From NCBI GenBank assembly GCA_027311705.1, contig DAICYJ010000144.1:1-34263 (forward strand): a DNA stretch of 34,263 bases, in the 5' to 3' direction. Within the stretch, counting starts at the first letter, position 1. Each line of letters begins with the position of its first letter. The notes below the pieces were generated by a model that worked only from the letters and a program-made list of their open reading frames with translations, ran no database searches and was not told the DNA's origin. Position numbers and translations under genes: made by a program. Origin of the DNA: Novosphingobium sp. (GTDB lineage: Bacteria > Pseudomonadota > Alphaproteobacteria > Sphingomonadales > Sphingomonadaceae). Positions 7,911 to 15,975 of the stretch are shown here, piece by piece.

Positions 7911-9713
7911 TCAGTTCTTGTATAGACCATCGATCCGTGCGCCATAGCGTTCGCGGATCTTGTGGCGGCGGATCTTCATCGAGGGGGTCATTTCCTCGTT
8001 GTCGATGCTGAACGCTTCATCGGCGAAGGCGAACTGGCGCACTTTTTCGACCACCGACAGGTCCTTGTTCACCCGGTCGACCGCCGCACGGATGGCGTTG
8101 CGGAAAGCGGGCAGGTCCTGCAATGCCTTGAAATCGAAGTGTTCATCTTGCGCGCGTGCCCAATCGAGCGACCATTCGGCATCGGGCACGATCAGGCCGA
8201 CGACGTAGGGTCGCTTGTCCCCGCTCACCATCGCCTGCGCAATTTCGGGCTGCAGGGTGAGCATGCCCTCGATCTTCTGGGGCGCGACGTTGTCGCCCTT
8301 GTCGTTGACGATCATGTCCTTCTTGCGGTCGGTGATGACGATGCGGCCCTTTTCGTCGAGGTGGCCGATGTCGCCGGTTTGCAGCCAGCCATCGTGCAAA
8401 GCGCGCGCCGTTTCAGCCTCGTTCTGCCAGTAACCATGCATTACCAGTTCCCCGCGCACGAGGATTTCGCCATCGCCGGCGATGCGCACCTCCACGCCTT
8501 TCAGCGGCGGGCCGACAGTGTCCATCTTCACTCCGGCGGCAGGCCGGTTGCACGAGATCACCGGTCCGGATTCGGTTTGGCCATAGCCTTGCAGCACGGT
8601 CAGCCCCATCGCATCGAAGAATACGCCCACGTCCGGATTCAGGGGCGCGCCGCCTGAAACCATCGCTTTCATGCGACCGCCAAAACGCTGGCGGATCTTG
8701 GGCCGCAGGGTGCGGTTTAGCAGCAGGTTCATCGGTGCGTCGACCAGCCGGGATCGGCCGGAAGCTTTTCGCGCGGCGATCGCCAGCGCGCGGTCCATCA
8801 TATAGCTGGCCGCCTTCCCCTGTTTTTCCACCTGCTTCATGATCCGCGTGCGCAGCACTTCGAACAGGCGGGGCACGACGACCATTACCGTCGGGCGCAC
8901 GTCCTCGATGTTGCTGGCAAGCTTTTCCAGCCCTTCGGCGTAGTAGATCTGCGCGCCCATGCCGATCGGCAGGAACTGGCCGCCGGTGTGTTCATAGGCG
9001 TGGCTGAGCGGCAGGAACGAAAGGAATACTTCCTCTCCCCAGCCGAAATCCTCGGCCAGAACGCGCGCCGCCCCGTCCACGTTGCACAAGATTGCGCCGT
9101 GGTGCTGGCGCACGCCGCGCGGGGCGCCGCCGGTGCCGCTGGTATAGATGATGCAGGCCAGGTCCTCGCGCCGGATGCCGGCCACGCGAGCCTCTGCCTC
9201 GGCGCGGGCGGAGGCGGCATCGCCGCTGGTCAGGTCGCGCCAATCATGGAACGTCAGCGTGCCCGATTGCATCCGGCGCAGCGGCTCGATGCCGATCACG
9301 TGTTCGGCGCAAGGCGCGCGCAGCGCGGCGGCGAGCAGCGGGGCCGCCAGCTTCGGCGTGGAGACGATCACCGCGCGCGCACCCGAATTTTCAAGGATAT
9401 GCAGGTGGTCGCGCTCGGTATTGGTGGTGTAGGTCGGCACCGTGACCAGCCCAGCGGCCATAATGGCCAGATCGGCGAGGCACCATTCGGGCCGGTTTTC
9501 CGAAACCAGCGCTACGCGGTCGCCCGGATTGAGGCCGAGCGCCCGCAGCGATTGTGCAATCAGGCACACCTGATCGGCGGCCTCGTTCCAGCTGATCGAC
9601 CGCCATGCGCCTTCGCGCCGCGCCCACAGGAACGGTGCATCGCCGCGGCTGCGCGCCCGATCGAGGAACATGGCGACCAGATTGGAATACTGCGCGAAAT
9701 CGGAAGTCTGCAC
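7911..9713 (-). CDS. Long-chain fatty acid--CoA ligase (AMP-forming)
   Basis: A 600-residue member of the acyl-adenylate-forming (ANL) superfamily, which activates fatty acids to acyl-CoA through an acyl-AMP intermediate using ATP. The P-loop IIYTSGTGGAPRGV is at residues 188-201. The A5 motif GYGQTESGP and the hinge region TGDIGHLDEKGRIVITDRKK, followed by the DMIVNDKGDNVAPQKIE segment, are intact. The length and the long insert between P-loop and A5 match bacterial long-chain FadD/FACL15-like enzymes. The start codon is GTG at 9713, with a weak GGA upstream. It lies downstream of ggt on the same strand but 135 bases away, so a separate promoter is possible. Whether its role is beta-oxidation or lipid remodelling cannot be decided here. 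Confidence 0.9.
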   Translation of the reverse strand: MQTSDFAQYSNLVAMFLDRARSRGDAPFLWARREGAWRSISWNEAADQVCLIAQSLRALGLNPGDRVALVSENRPEWCLADLAIMAAGLVTVPTYTTNTERDHLHILENSGARAVIVSTPKLAAPLLAAALRAPCAEHVIGIEPLRRMQSGTLTFHDWRDLTSGDAASARAEAEARVAGIRREDLACIIYTSGTGGAPRGVRQHHGAILCNVDGAARVLAEDFGWGEEVFLSFLPLSHAYEHTGGQFLPIGMGAQIYYAEGLEKLASNIEDVRPTVMVVVPRLFEVLRTRIMKQVEKQGKAASYMMDRALAIAARKASGRSRLVDAPMNLLLNRTLRPKIRQRFGGRMKAMVSGGAPLNPDVGVFFDAMGLTVLQGYGQTESGPVISCNRPAAGVKMDTVGPPLKGVEVRIAGDGEILVRGELVMHGYWQNEAETARALHDGWLQTGDIGHLDEKGRIVITDRKKDMIVNDKGDNVAPQKIEGMLTLQPEIAQAMVSGDKRPYVVGLIVPDAEWSLDWARAQDEHFDFKALQDLPAFRNAIRAAVDRVNKDLSVVEKVRQFAFADEAFSIDNEEMTPSMKIRRHKIRERYGARIDGLYKN

Positions 9714-9848
9714 GAAATGGTCCTAACCGGCGACGATGCGCAACGCGGCGCTTTCGATTTGCGACAAGACTAGCAAGGCCTGACGCGACCGCAACCCGCA
9801 GCGGGCAAAGTCACAGAGCGGGGCAAAGCCAGGGGGCGGCCATCACGG

Positions 9849-11600
9849 TCACGGACCGGCGCTGGCGCCTTCGCTGCGCGGATCGGCCGCGCCGCGCCAG
9901 GTGTTGCCGACGCGTTCGATGGCATTGGCCTTCAGCCGCATCGGCATGACCGTGACCTTGGCATGCCCCAACGCGACGAGCGCGGGGACCATCGCTTCCA
10001 AAGCGGTGCCCTGTTCCACCGCGATACCCTCGCCGATGGGCATCACGATGCCCTGCGCGATCGCGGCCCGCGCGGTCATGCCCCAATCGAGCGTACCGAT
10101 CAGAAGGCGGATCACCTGCACCGGGATCGTCACCCCGCCCGCCGCGCCCGCCGCCATGCGCAGTTTGCCGTCGGGGCCATAGACGAGGATCGGGCTCATC
10201 GAACTGCGCGGTCGCTTGCCGCCTTCCACGCGGTTGGCGGTCGGCTTGCCGTCCTTGTCGGGTGTCAGATTGAAATCGGTCAGCTCGTTGTTGAGGTAGT
10301 AGCCGTTAACGACCAGGCCGGAGCCGAAGCCGCTTTCGACCGTGGAGGTATAACTGGCCACCGCGCCATCACGATCCACCGCGACGAAGTGGGTGGTGCC
10401 GTGTTCCTCCACTGGCCCGGCGGAAGCGAAGCTGGTGGTCGCGCCGGCAGGGTTGCCGGGCAGCGCGGCTGCCAGCGTGGTTTTTTCCGAGATTAGCGCC
10501 GATCGCGTGGCGATGTAGTTTCTGTCGATCAGGCCCGCCACGGGTACTTGCACGAAACCTGGATCGGCAACGAAGCGGTCGCGGTCGGCAAAGGCCAGCC
10601 GCTCAGCTTCGGCGATCAGGTGCCACGCCACGGGGGACGCGGGGCCGAGTGCCTTCATGTCGAACCGTTCGAGCTGGCCCAGCACCTGCAACACCGCGAT
10701 TGGCCCAGCAGAAGGTGGCCCCATCCCGCAGATCTTCCACTGGCGATAGGTGCCGCACACCGGCGCGCGTTCGATGGCGCGATAGGCGGCAATGTCTGCC
10801 GTGGTCATCGGCGCGGGATTGCGCGGTGCGGTGCCTACCTTTGCGGCGATGGTCTCCGCATTGTCGCCGGCATAGAAGCTGTCCGCGCCGCGCGTGGCCA
10901 CCCGTTCGAGGAAATCGGCCAGCGCCGGGTTCTTCACGATCATGCCGGCGGGCAGCGCCTTGCCGCCGGCATCGAAGAACAGCGCGCGCCCGGCGGGATC
11001 GAGCGCGGCGGTCTCCTTCGACGCTTCGAGCGAGGCGTTCAGGCGCGGGGTGATGGCAAAGCCGCCGCGCGCCAGCCGGATAGCGGGGCCGAACAGCGTG
11101 CGCCATGCCAGCTTGCCGTGCCGGGTATGCGCCAGCGCCGCCAGCCGCAGGTTGCCGGGCACGCCCACGCTGCGCCCGCCGGGCACCGCCTGACGAAAGG
11201 GGATTTGCTGGCCATTGGCGAAGAACCATGTCGGCGTGGCGGCAGCTGGGGCGGCCTCACGCCCGTCGAACGTCTCGACCATGCCCGCCGCATCGCCGGT
11301 GACGAGGAAGCCGCCGCCGCCGATGCCCGAACTTTGCGGCTCGACCACGGTGAGCGCCAGCATCGTCGCGATGGCGGCGTCGGTGGCCGAACCGCCCAGT
11401 CGCAGGATCTGCGCGCCCGCATCTGCCGCGCGCGGATCGGCAGCGGAAACGAGGCCGGGGCCGTCCGCCGGAACGCTGTCGGTCCGCGTGGTGGCCGTCG
11501 GCGGAGGTGTGGCCGAAATCGTTGTGGGCAGGGGCATGCAGCCGCCGGCCATCAACAAGGCGGCAAACGGGGCGGTTTTGACGAGGGAGCGCAGGATCAT
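9849..11600 (-). CDS. ggt: Gamma-glutamyltransferase
   Basis: A 583-residue Ntn-hydrolase precursor that cleaves gamma-glutamyl bonds, such as in glutathione, in the periplasm. The autoprocessing site and nucleophile are in HGTTHFVAVD, with Thr402 becoming the N-terminus of the small subunit. The downstream RPRSSMSP and GAAGG segments that shape the gamma-glutamyl pocket are present. The N-terminus is a signal peptide of lipoprotein type: a hydrophobic stretch ending in AGGC (Cys21), although Ala rather than Leu at -3 makes lipidation uncertain. I chose ATG 11600, which has GGAG close upstream and lies ten bases after the pyrD stop. The longer frame from TTG 11636 would overlap pyrD. It probably shares a transcript with pyrD. 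Confidence 0.92.
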   Translation of the reverse strand: MILRSLVKTAPFAALLMAGGCMPLPTTISATPPPTATTRTDSVPADGPGLVSAADPRAADAGAQILRLGGSATDAAIATMLALTVVEPQSSGIGGGGFLVTGDAAGMVETFDGREAAPAAATPTWFFANGQQIPFRQAVPGGRSVGVPGNLRLAALAHTRHGKLAWRTLFGPAIRLARGGFAITPRLNASLEASKETAALDPAGRALFFDAGGKALPAGMIVKNPALADFLERVATRGADSFYAGDNAETIAAKVGTAPRNPAPMTTADIAAYRAIERAPVCGTYRQWKICGMGPPSAGPIAVLQVLGQLERFDMKALGPASPVAWHLIAEAERLAFADRDRFVADPGFVQVPVAGLIDRNYIATRSALISEKTTLAAALPGNPAGATTSFASAGPVEEHGTTHFVAVDRDGAVASYTSTVESGFGSGLVVNGYYLNNELTDFNLTPDKDGKPTANRVEGGKRPRSSMSPILVYGPDGKLRMAAGAAGGVTIPVQVIRLLIGTLDWGMTARAAIAQGIVMPIGEGIAVEQGTALEAMVPALVALGHAKVTVMPMRLKANAIERVGNTWRGAADPRSEGASAGP

Positions 11601-11610
11601 GCGCTCCACG

Positions 11611-12642
11611 CTATTCGGTGCCGACCGCCTCGGCAATGCTGCTCATCCCTTCCTGCCGCACGCGGTTGGCAAGGCCGGTCACGATCTGCCGGGCAAGACC
11701 CGGCCCGTGATAAACCATTGCGCTGTATAGCTGGACTAGGCTGGCACCGGCCTTGATCCGCGCCCACGCATCGTCTGCGCTGGCAATCCCGCCCACGCCG
11801 ATCAGTGGAATGGCGGCACCGCTCGCCTTGCGGAAATCACGCAGCCGCTGAAGTGCCAGTTCGCGCAAGGGCTCGCCCGAAAGGCCGCCAGCCTCGCCCG
11901 CATGGCGCGAACGCAAGTGGGGGCGCGAAATCGTGGTGTTCGAGATGATCAGCGCGTCCAGCCGCTTTTCCATCGCGACTCGGCAGATCGCGTCGATATC
12001 GCTGATCTCCAGATCGGGCGCGAGCTTGAGGAACACCGGCACGTTGATGGCGCCACGCGCATGCAGCACTGCATCCAGCAGGGCATCGAGCGCGCCTTCA
12101 TCCTGCAACGCGCGCAGGCCCGGCGTGTTGGGCGAACTGATGTTGACGGTAAGGTACGTGGCGATCGGTGCCATGATCCGCGTCATTGCGGCATAGTCTG
12201 CGATGCGATCGGTCGAATCCTTGTTCGTGCCGATGTTTACGCCGACGATGCCCGGAACATCCAGCCGCTGGCGCAGGCGGGCGGCCACGACGTCGGAACC
12301 TTCGTTGTTGAAACCCATACGGTTGATCACCGCCCGGTCTTCCACCAAACGGAACAGCCGCGGCTGCGGATTGCCTGCCTGCGGGCGGGGGGTAACGGTG
12401 CCGATCTCGACCGAACCAAAACCCAGCCCCAGCAGCGCATCGGGCACTTGCGCATTCTTGTCGAACCCCGGCGCAAGGCCGACCGGATTTGGAAAGGCAA
12501 TGCCGGCCACCCGCTGCGCCAGCGCCGGTTCAGGCGCGGCGCGCGATCCGCGCGGGGCCATGCCCAGCGCGGAAATGGTCAGGTTATGGGCACGTTCGGC
12601 GGGAATGCGGAACAGGATGGGGCGTAAAAGCGAATAGATCAT
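11611..12642 (-). CDS. pyrD: Dihydroorotate dehydrogenase (quinone), class 2
   Basis: A 343-residue inner-membrane-associated flavoprotein that oxidises dihydroorotate to orotate with quinone as acceptor, the fourth step of UMP synthesis. The class 2 pattern is clear: an N-terminal amphipathic membrane-binding region ([19 protein letters not shown]), then FDKNAQ (60-65), [19 protein letters not shown] (81-99), NRMGFNN, and the active-site loop [11 protein letters not shown], with the catalytic base a serine near residue 170. ATG 12642 gives the normal class 2 length and the conserved N-terminus; the open frame extends upstream to 12741, but that extension is low-complexity and unlike the family. 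The gene is divergent from the suf operon and followed ten bases later by ggt. Confidence 0.94.
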   Translation of the reverse strand: MIYSLLRPILFRIPAERAHNLTISALGMAPRGSRAAPEPALAQRVAGIAFPNPVGLAPGFDKNAQVPDALLGLGFGSVEIGTVTPRPQAGNPQPRLFRLVEDRAVINRMGFNNEGSDVVAARLRQRLDVPGIVGVNIGTNKDSTDRIADYAAMTRIMAPIATYLTVNISSPNTPGLRALQDEGALDALLDAVLHARGAINVPVFLKLAPDLEISDIDAICRVAMEKRLDALIISNTTISRPHLRSRHAGEAGGLSGEPLRELALQRLRDFRKASGAAIPLIGVGGIASADDAWARIKAGASLVQLYSAMVYHGPGLARQIVTGLANRVRQEGMSSIAEAVGTE

Positions 12643-12769
12643 GCGCGAGCGGGTCCGCAGTCCTGTCAAAGTAGTGGCCCTCAAAGAGACGGCCGGAAAG
12701 TGCCTTCTATCGCGGCACGCGCCCCCCCCGCCAAGCATCAACTGTAACCAGATTCGGATGCAACGGGCA

Positions 12770-12949
12770 TCACCTTAGGGATTCTTTCATCCTGTTGCCC
12801 TGAAGCCACCTATTTTGTCGAATCCATACAATTCCCGAATCGGTCAATGACTTACTCAACCCTTGCGACCCGAAGGGCTCGGTGCAGCGATGTATCGGGT
12901 TCTCGACTTCAAGGCGGCCGGTGCCATAGTGCCCGGCCGCCCTTTTTTT
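12770..12949 (+). ncRNA. Candidate small RNA in the pyrD/suf intergenic region
   Basis: The 432 bases between divergent pyrD (12642) and the Rrf2 gene (13075) contain a strong plus-strand terminator (12913-12949) with no plus-strand gene before it. The only transcript it could end would start inside this gap. Before the terminator, ACCCGA (12868-12873) and TCGGGT (12895-12900) can pair, suggesting a folded RNA. A TACAAT -10-like element is at 12827-12832, but I find no good -35, so the 5' end given here is a guess. Small open frames in the region lack ribosome-binding sites and either stop early or run through the terminator. It is not 4.5S RNA or a tRNA as far as I can see. Confidence 0.35.
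12913..12949 (+). terminator. Strong rho-independent terminator
   Basis: GGCGGCCGG (12913-12921) pairs perfectly with CCGGCCGCC (12933-12941) across an 11-base loop, followed by C and seven T residues (12943-12949) and then GTTTT. The T-run is on one side only, so it acts on plus-strand transcription. Confidence 0.85.
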
Positions 12950-12988
12950 GTTTTGCAACGCTGGACCTTAGGGGAAACCCGGCCGCTC

Positions 12989-13017
12989 TTGCGAAAGCCG
13001 GGCGGCACGCCTAGATA
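12989..13017 (+). promoter_or_regulatory. Candidate suf operon promoter
   Basis: TTGCGA (12989-12994) and TAGATA (13012-13017) are separated by exactly 17 bases, a good sigma-70 spacing. The pair lies about 60 bases upstream of the Rrf2 regulator start and downstream of the terminator at 12913-12949, which would isolate the operon from upstream transcription. Confidence 0.5.
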
Positions 13018-13033
13018 ACCGGAACGATTCGGT

Positions 13034-13048
13034 CCGATTTGAAATCGG
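13034..13048. promoter_or_regulatory. Palindrome, candidate operator for the Rrf2 regulator
   Basis: CCGATTT (13034-13040), a central G, and AAATCGG (13042-13048) form a perfect 15-base palindrome just downstream of the likely transcription start and before ATG 13075. Position and symmetry fit autorepression by the dimeric Rrf2 protein encoded next to it. It does not match the E. coli IscR type 1 or type 2 consensus closely. Confidence 0.45.
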
Positions 13049-13074
13049 GCATATCCGGGGCGCGGGAACAGCAA

Positions 13075-13500
13075 ATGCGACTTTCCAGCATGGCAGACTA
13101 TGCCGTCGTTACGATGAGCGCCGCCGCGCGCCATTGCGGCCATGCGCGCGTCAACGCCCAGCAACTGGCCGACGAAACCGGGCTGCCTGCCCCCACCGTG
13201 CAAAAACTGGTCAGCAAGCTGTCCGCCGCCGGCCTGCTCAAGGCCGTGCGCGGCGCGGGCGGCGGCCTCACGCTCGCGCGGCCCGCCGCCGCGATCTCGC
13301 TGGCCGATATCGTCGAGGCGGTCGAAGGCCCCATCGCGATGGCCCCGTGCAGCGAAAACGGTCGCCACGATTGCACGCTCGAAGCCGCCTGTTCGGTCCG
13401 CCCGCACTGGCCGGCGGTTGACGCCGCCTTGCGCGGCGCGCTTGCCGGCATCCCACTGACCCAGCTTTCGCGCCCGCTTCTGGCGCAGGTGACAGCATGA
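13075..13500 (+). CDS. Rrf2 family SUF system regulator (IscR/SufR-like)
   Basis: A 141-residue winged-helix transcription factor. The N-terminal helix-turn-helix (about residues 1-65) has the Rrf2 pattern, with [20 protein letters not shown] as recognition region and the wing [13 protein letters not shown]. Cys92, Cys100 and Cys106, with His111 nearby, are placed like the [2Fe-2S]-binding cysteines of IscR (three cysteines in the same segment), so it probably senses Fe-S cluster status and represses or activates the operon. ATG 13075 is chosen because the preceding open frame (from TTG 13039) runs through the palindrome and lacks family sequence. Its stop overlaps the sufB start (ATGA, 13497-13500), which couples regulator and operon. 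Confidence 0.9.
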   Translation: MRLSSMADYAVVTMSAAARHCGHARVNAQQLADETGLPAPTVQKLVSKLSAAGLLKAVRGAGGGLTLARPAAAISLADIVEAVEGPIAMAPCSENGRHDCTLEAACSVRPHWPAVDAALRGALAGIPLTQLSRPLLAQVTA

Positions 13501-14978
13501 ACGAACAGATCGCAGTCAAGGACCAGGCCGCCCGCGATGCCGCCGCCAAAGTGGCGGATTACGAGCATGGCTGGTCTTCGGACATCGAGCAGGAATATGG
13601 GCCGAAGGGCCTGTCCGAAGACACCGTGCGCTTTATCTCGGCCAAGAAGGACGAGCCGGAATGGATGCTGGAATGGCGGCTGAAGGCCTATCGCCACTGG
13701 CTGACCATGCCGACGCCGGACTGGGCCAAGCTCAGCATTCCGCCGATCGACTATCAGGAATCGTATTACTGGGCGGCTCCCAAGGTGAAGCCGAAGCTTG
13801 GCAGCCTTGACGAAGTAGATCCCGAAATTCTGCGGATTTACGAAAAGCTGGGCATCCCGCTGGCGGAGCAGGAAGTGCTCGCCGGTGTCGAAGGTGCGCG
13901 CCGTGTGGCGGTGGATGCGGTGTTCGACAGCGTTTCGGTGGCGACCACTTTCCGCAAGGAACTGGAGCAGGCGGGCGTGATCTTCCGCTCGATCAGCGAG
14001 GCAATCCGCGAATATCCCGATCAGGTGCGCAAGTGGCTGGGCAAGGTCGTGCCGATGCACGACAACTACTTTTCGGCGCTGAACTGCGCGGTCTTTTCCG
14101 ACGGCACCTTCGTTTATATCCCCGAAGGCGTGCGCTGCCCGATGGAGCTGAGCACCTATTTCCGCATCAACGCGGAAAACACCGGCCAGTTCGAACGCAC
14201 CCTGATCGTGGCCGACAAGGGCAGCTACGTCAGCTACCTCGAAGGCTGCACCGCGCCGATGCGCGATGAAAACCAGCTGCACGCGGCAGTCGTGGAACTG
14301 GTCGCGCTCGACGATGCCGAGATCAAGTATTCCACCGTGCAGAACTGGTATCCCGGCAATGCCGAGGGGCTGGGCGGCATCTACAACTTCGTCACCAAGC
14401 GCGCGCTGTGTCAGGGCGCACGCAGCAAGGTTTCGTGGACACAGGTGGAAACCGGCAGCGCGATCACGTGGAAGTATCCTTCGTGCGTGCTGAACGGCGA
14501 GGACAGCGTCGGCGAATTCTACTCGGTCGCGGTGACGAACAACTACCAACAGGCCGATACCGGCACCAAGATGATCCACAATGGCAAGGGCAGCCGTTCC
14601 ACCATCATTTCCAAGGGCATCTCGGCAGGCAAATCGAACAACACCTATCGCGGGCTGGTGCGCGTGGCCCCGCAGGCGGAGGGCGTGCGCAATTTCACCC
14701 AGTGCGACAGCCTGCTGCTCGGCCCGGACTGCGGCGCGCACACCGTGCCCTATATCGAGGTGCGCAACCCCAGCGCGACGATCGAGCATGAGGCGACGAC
14801 CAGCAAGATTTCGGACGACCAGATGTTCTACGCGATGCAGCGCGGGCTGGCGCAGGAAGAGGCGGTAGCTTTGATCGTGAACGGCTTTGCCAAGGAAGTG
14901 CTCCAGCAACTGCCCATGGAATTCGCGGTCGAGGCGCAGAAGCTGCTCGGCATCTCGCTCGAGGGGAGCGTAGGGTGA
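13497..14978 (+). CDS. sufB: Fe-S cluster assembly scaffold SufB
   Basis: SufB is the scaffold subunit of the SufBCD complex on which Fe-S clusters are built in the cytoplasm. The 493-residue length matches E. coli SufB (495). The conserved block [17 protein letters not shown] contains Cys403, equivalent to the essential E. coli Cys405, and the region [23 protein letters not shown] core is intact. It overlaps the Rrf2 gene by ATGA. The last 15 codons (14934-14978), ending in [14 protein letters not shown], recur downstream at 15405-15449 with different synonymous codons, so the present 3' end may have been supplied by recombination. The downstream lipoprotein gene begins inside its stop (GTGA). 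Confidence 0.97.
   Translation: MNEQIAVKDQAARDAAAKVADYEHGWSSDIEQEYGPKGLSEDTVRFISAKKDEPEWMLEWRLKAYRHWLTMPTPDWAKLSIPPIDYQESYYWAAPKVKPKLGSLDEVDPEILRIYEKLGIPLAEQEVLAGVEGARRVAVDAVFDSVSVATTFRKELEQAGVIFRSISEAIREYPDQVRKWLGKVVPMHDNYFSALNCAVFSDGTFVYIPEGVRCPMELSTYFRINAENTGQFERTLIVADKGSYVSYLEGCTAPMRDENQLHAAVVELVALDDAEIKYSTVQNWYPGNAEGLGGIYNFVTKRALCQGARSKVSWTQVETGSAITWKYPSCVLNGEDSVGEFYSVAVTNNYQQADTGTKMIHNGKGSRSTIISKGISAGKSNNTYRGLVRVAPQAEGVRNFTQCDSLLLGPDCGAHTVPYIEVRNPSATIEHEATTSKISDDQMFYAMQRGLAQEEAVALIVNGFAKEVLQQLPMEFAVEAQKLLGISLEGSVG
14934..14954 (+). repeat. Direct repeat, copy A (in sufB 3' end)
   Basis: The 21 bases from 14934 to 14954, coding AQKLLGI, are identical to 15405-15425. After these 21 bases both copies go on to encode the same SLEGSVG-stop, but with different codons at six of seven sense positions. 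The two copies are 471 bases apart, a multiple of three, and bracket the lipoprotein gene. Confidence 0.9.
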
Positions 14979-15388
14979 AGGGACCGACCAGAATATTGCT
15001 TTTCTTTGTTTTTGCCTCGCTCAGTGGATGTTCGGACAAATCGAAAGATGCCGCCGATCAAGATGTGGGTCTCCAAGCTCGACGTTTGTCCGGCGAGTAT
15101 TCATCCTGCGTCGTCGAAAAGATGAGCGCGATTGATGACGGCAAGCAAAGCGCGATAACGATCGTCGATGCAGCTGAGGCATCATGTTTTCCAAAGTGGC
15201 TTGCAGTTTCGACTTTTGCCAACGAAGCCGCTCGAAAAGCCGTTGCGCGTGCAGAAGGTGATCCGCGAGTTAGCGAGAAAATGATCCGAAGTTTTGGTGA
15301 CGATGTGCAGCAGCTGAAACTGCTAGTTCACAATCAATCCTTGGCGCTCCTTCTGGAGAAACGGAAATCCAATGTGCCTATTCAATAA
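14975..15388 (+). CDS. Small lipoprotein inserted in the suf operon
   Basis: A 137-residue predicted lipoprotein: basic start, hydrophobic stretch ([14 protein letters not shown]) and a good lipobox LSGC with Cys19, followed by a charged, helical mature domain with two more cysteines (SSCVVE and ASCFPK) that could pair. I do not recognise the family. It starts with GTG overlapping the sufB stop (GTGA). Base composition differs sharply: about 51 percent GC over 15001-15360 by my count, against well over 60 percent in the flanking suf genes. It sits between two copies of the sufB 3' end. A surface lipoprotein has no known role in cytoplasmic Fe-S assembly, so I infer a foreign cargo gene expressed from the suf transcript. 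Confidence 0.7.
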   Translation: MKGPTRILLFFVFASLSGCSDKSKDAADQDVGLQARRLSGEYSSCVVEKMSAIDDGKQSAITIVDAAEASCFPKWLAVSTFANEAARKAVARAEGDPRVSEKMIRSFGDDVQQLKLLVHNQSLALLLEKRKSNVPIQ

Positions 15389-15404
15389 TTTTGATCTGTT
15401 GAAA

Positions 15405-15425
15405 GCGCAGAAGCTGCTCGGCATC
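15405..15425 (+). repeat. Direct repeat, copy B
   Basis: Identical over 21 bases to 14934-14954. It begins the remnant sufB tail that lies just before the DUF559 gene. Confidence 0.9.
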
Positions 15426-15449
15426 AGCCTTGAAGGAAGCGTCGGATGA
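15405..15449 (+). pseudogene. Remnant of the sufB 3' end
   Basis: These 45 bases encode [14 protein letters not shown] and a stop, exactly the C-terminus of SufB, out of place 427 bases after the sufB stop. Six of the last seven sense codons differ from the intact gene, all silently. The stop overlaps the ATG of the DUF559 gene (ATGA, 15446-15449), the same junction style as elsewhere in this operon, so this is probably the original sufB end. It can be read in frame from ATG 15372 as a 25-residue peptide, but there is no reason to think that is functional. Confidence 0.8.
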
Positions 15450-15958
15450 AGAAGACCCTGACCCTCAAACCGGTCGAGGAACGTTCCGCCGCGCCCACGC
15501 TCCAGCGCAAGGGGCGCGGCTGGAGCATTGCCGAATCGCGGCTGGATACCATTCACGAAAACGCGCGCGAGATGCGCCGCAATCCCACCGAGGCGCAGAC
15601 CCTGCTGGCCGAACGCTTTGCACGCGCCGACCTTGGCAACATGCGCTTTCGCCGGCAGCAGGTGATCGGCTCCGCCGTGGTCGATTTTGCCTGCCAGCCG
15701 CTGAAGCTCGCTGTGGAAATCGACGAGCCCGACGCCGACCCGGTGATCGACCAGCGCCGCGACCGCAGCCTGGCCGAAGTCGGCGTCGAAGTCCTCCGCT
15801 TCCCGGCCGCCGACGTGCTGGCCGATGTGGAAGTCGTGGCCGACAAGATCTTCGCCCGCATGAAAGTGCGCTGGGAAGCCCAGCGCCACGCCCGCATGCA
15901 CGGCCGCAGCCAGGACCGCGCTCGCCCGCAAGGCGGCGGTTACGGCGGGCGGCGCTAG
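15446..15958 (+). CDS. DUF559 domain protein (Vsr-like endonuclease fold)
   Basis: A 170-residue protein with a DUF559 domain (about residues 40-145), related to very-short-patch-repair and restriction endonucleases of the PD-(D/E)XK type. The pattern is visible: NPTEAQTLLAERF, then FRRQQVIGSAVVDFACQPLK with an Asp in VDFA, and LAVEIDEPDAD with the acidic E-x-D pair, followed by LAEVGVEVLRFPAADVL. The acidic residues are retained, so nuclease activity is possible but unproven. The C-terminus is Arg/Gly-rich and probably unstructured. It originally overlapped the sufB stop and precedes sufC, so it is inside the suf operon; why a nuclease-fold protein belongs there is not known. Confidence 0.82.
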   Translation: MKKTLTLKPVEERSAAPTLQRKGRGWSIAESRLDTIHENAREMRRNPTEAQTLLAERFARADLGNMRFRRQQVIGSAVVDFACQPLKLAVEIDEPDADPVIDQRRDRSLAEVGVEVLRFPAADVLADVEVVADKIFARMKVRWEAQRHARMHGRSQDRARPQGGGYGGRR

Positions 15959-15975
15959 GTTCGATTGAAAGTTAC

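Noticed and set aside
12641..12778. A 45-codon plus-strand frame starting opposite the pyrD start
   Set aside because: No ribosome-binding site, low-complexity prolines, and ends before the terminator region; not a credible gene.
13098..14909. A 603-codon minus-strand frame opposite sufB and the Rrf2 gene
   Set aside because: It is antisense to two clear genes, has no ribosome-binding site and no recognisable domain.
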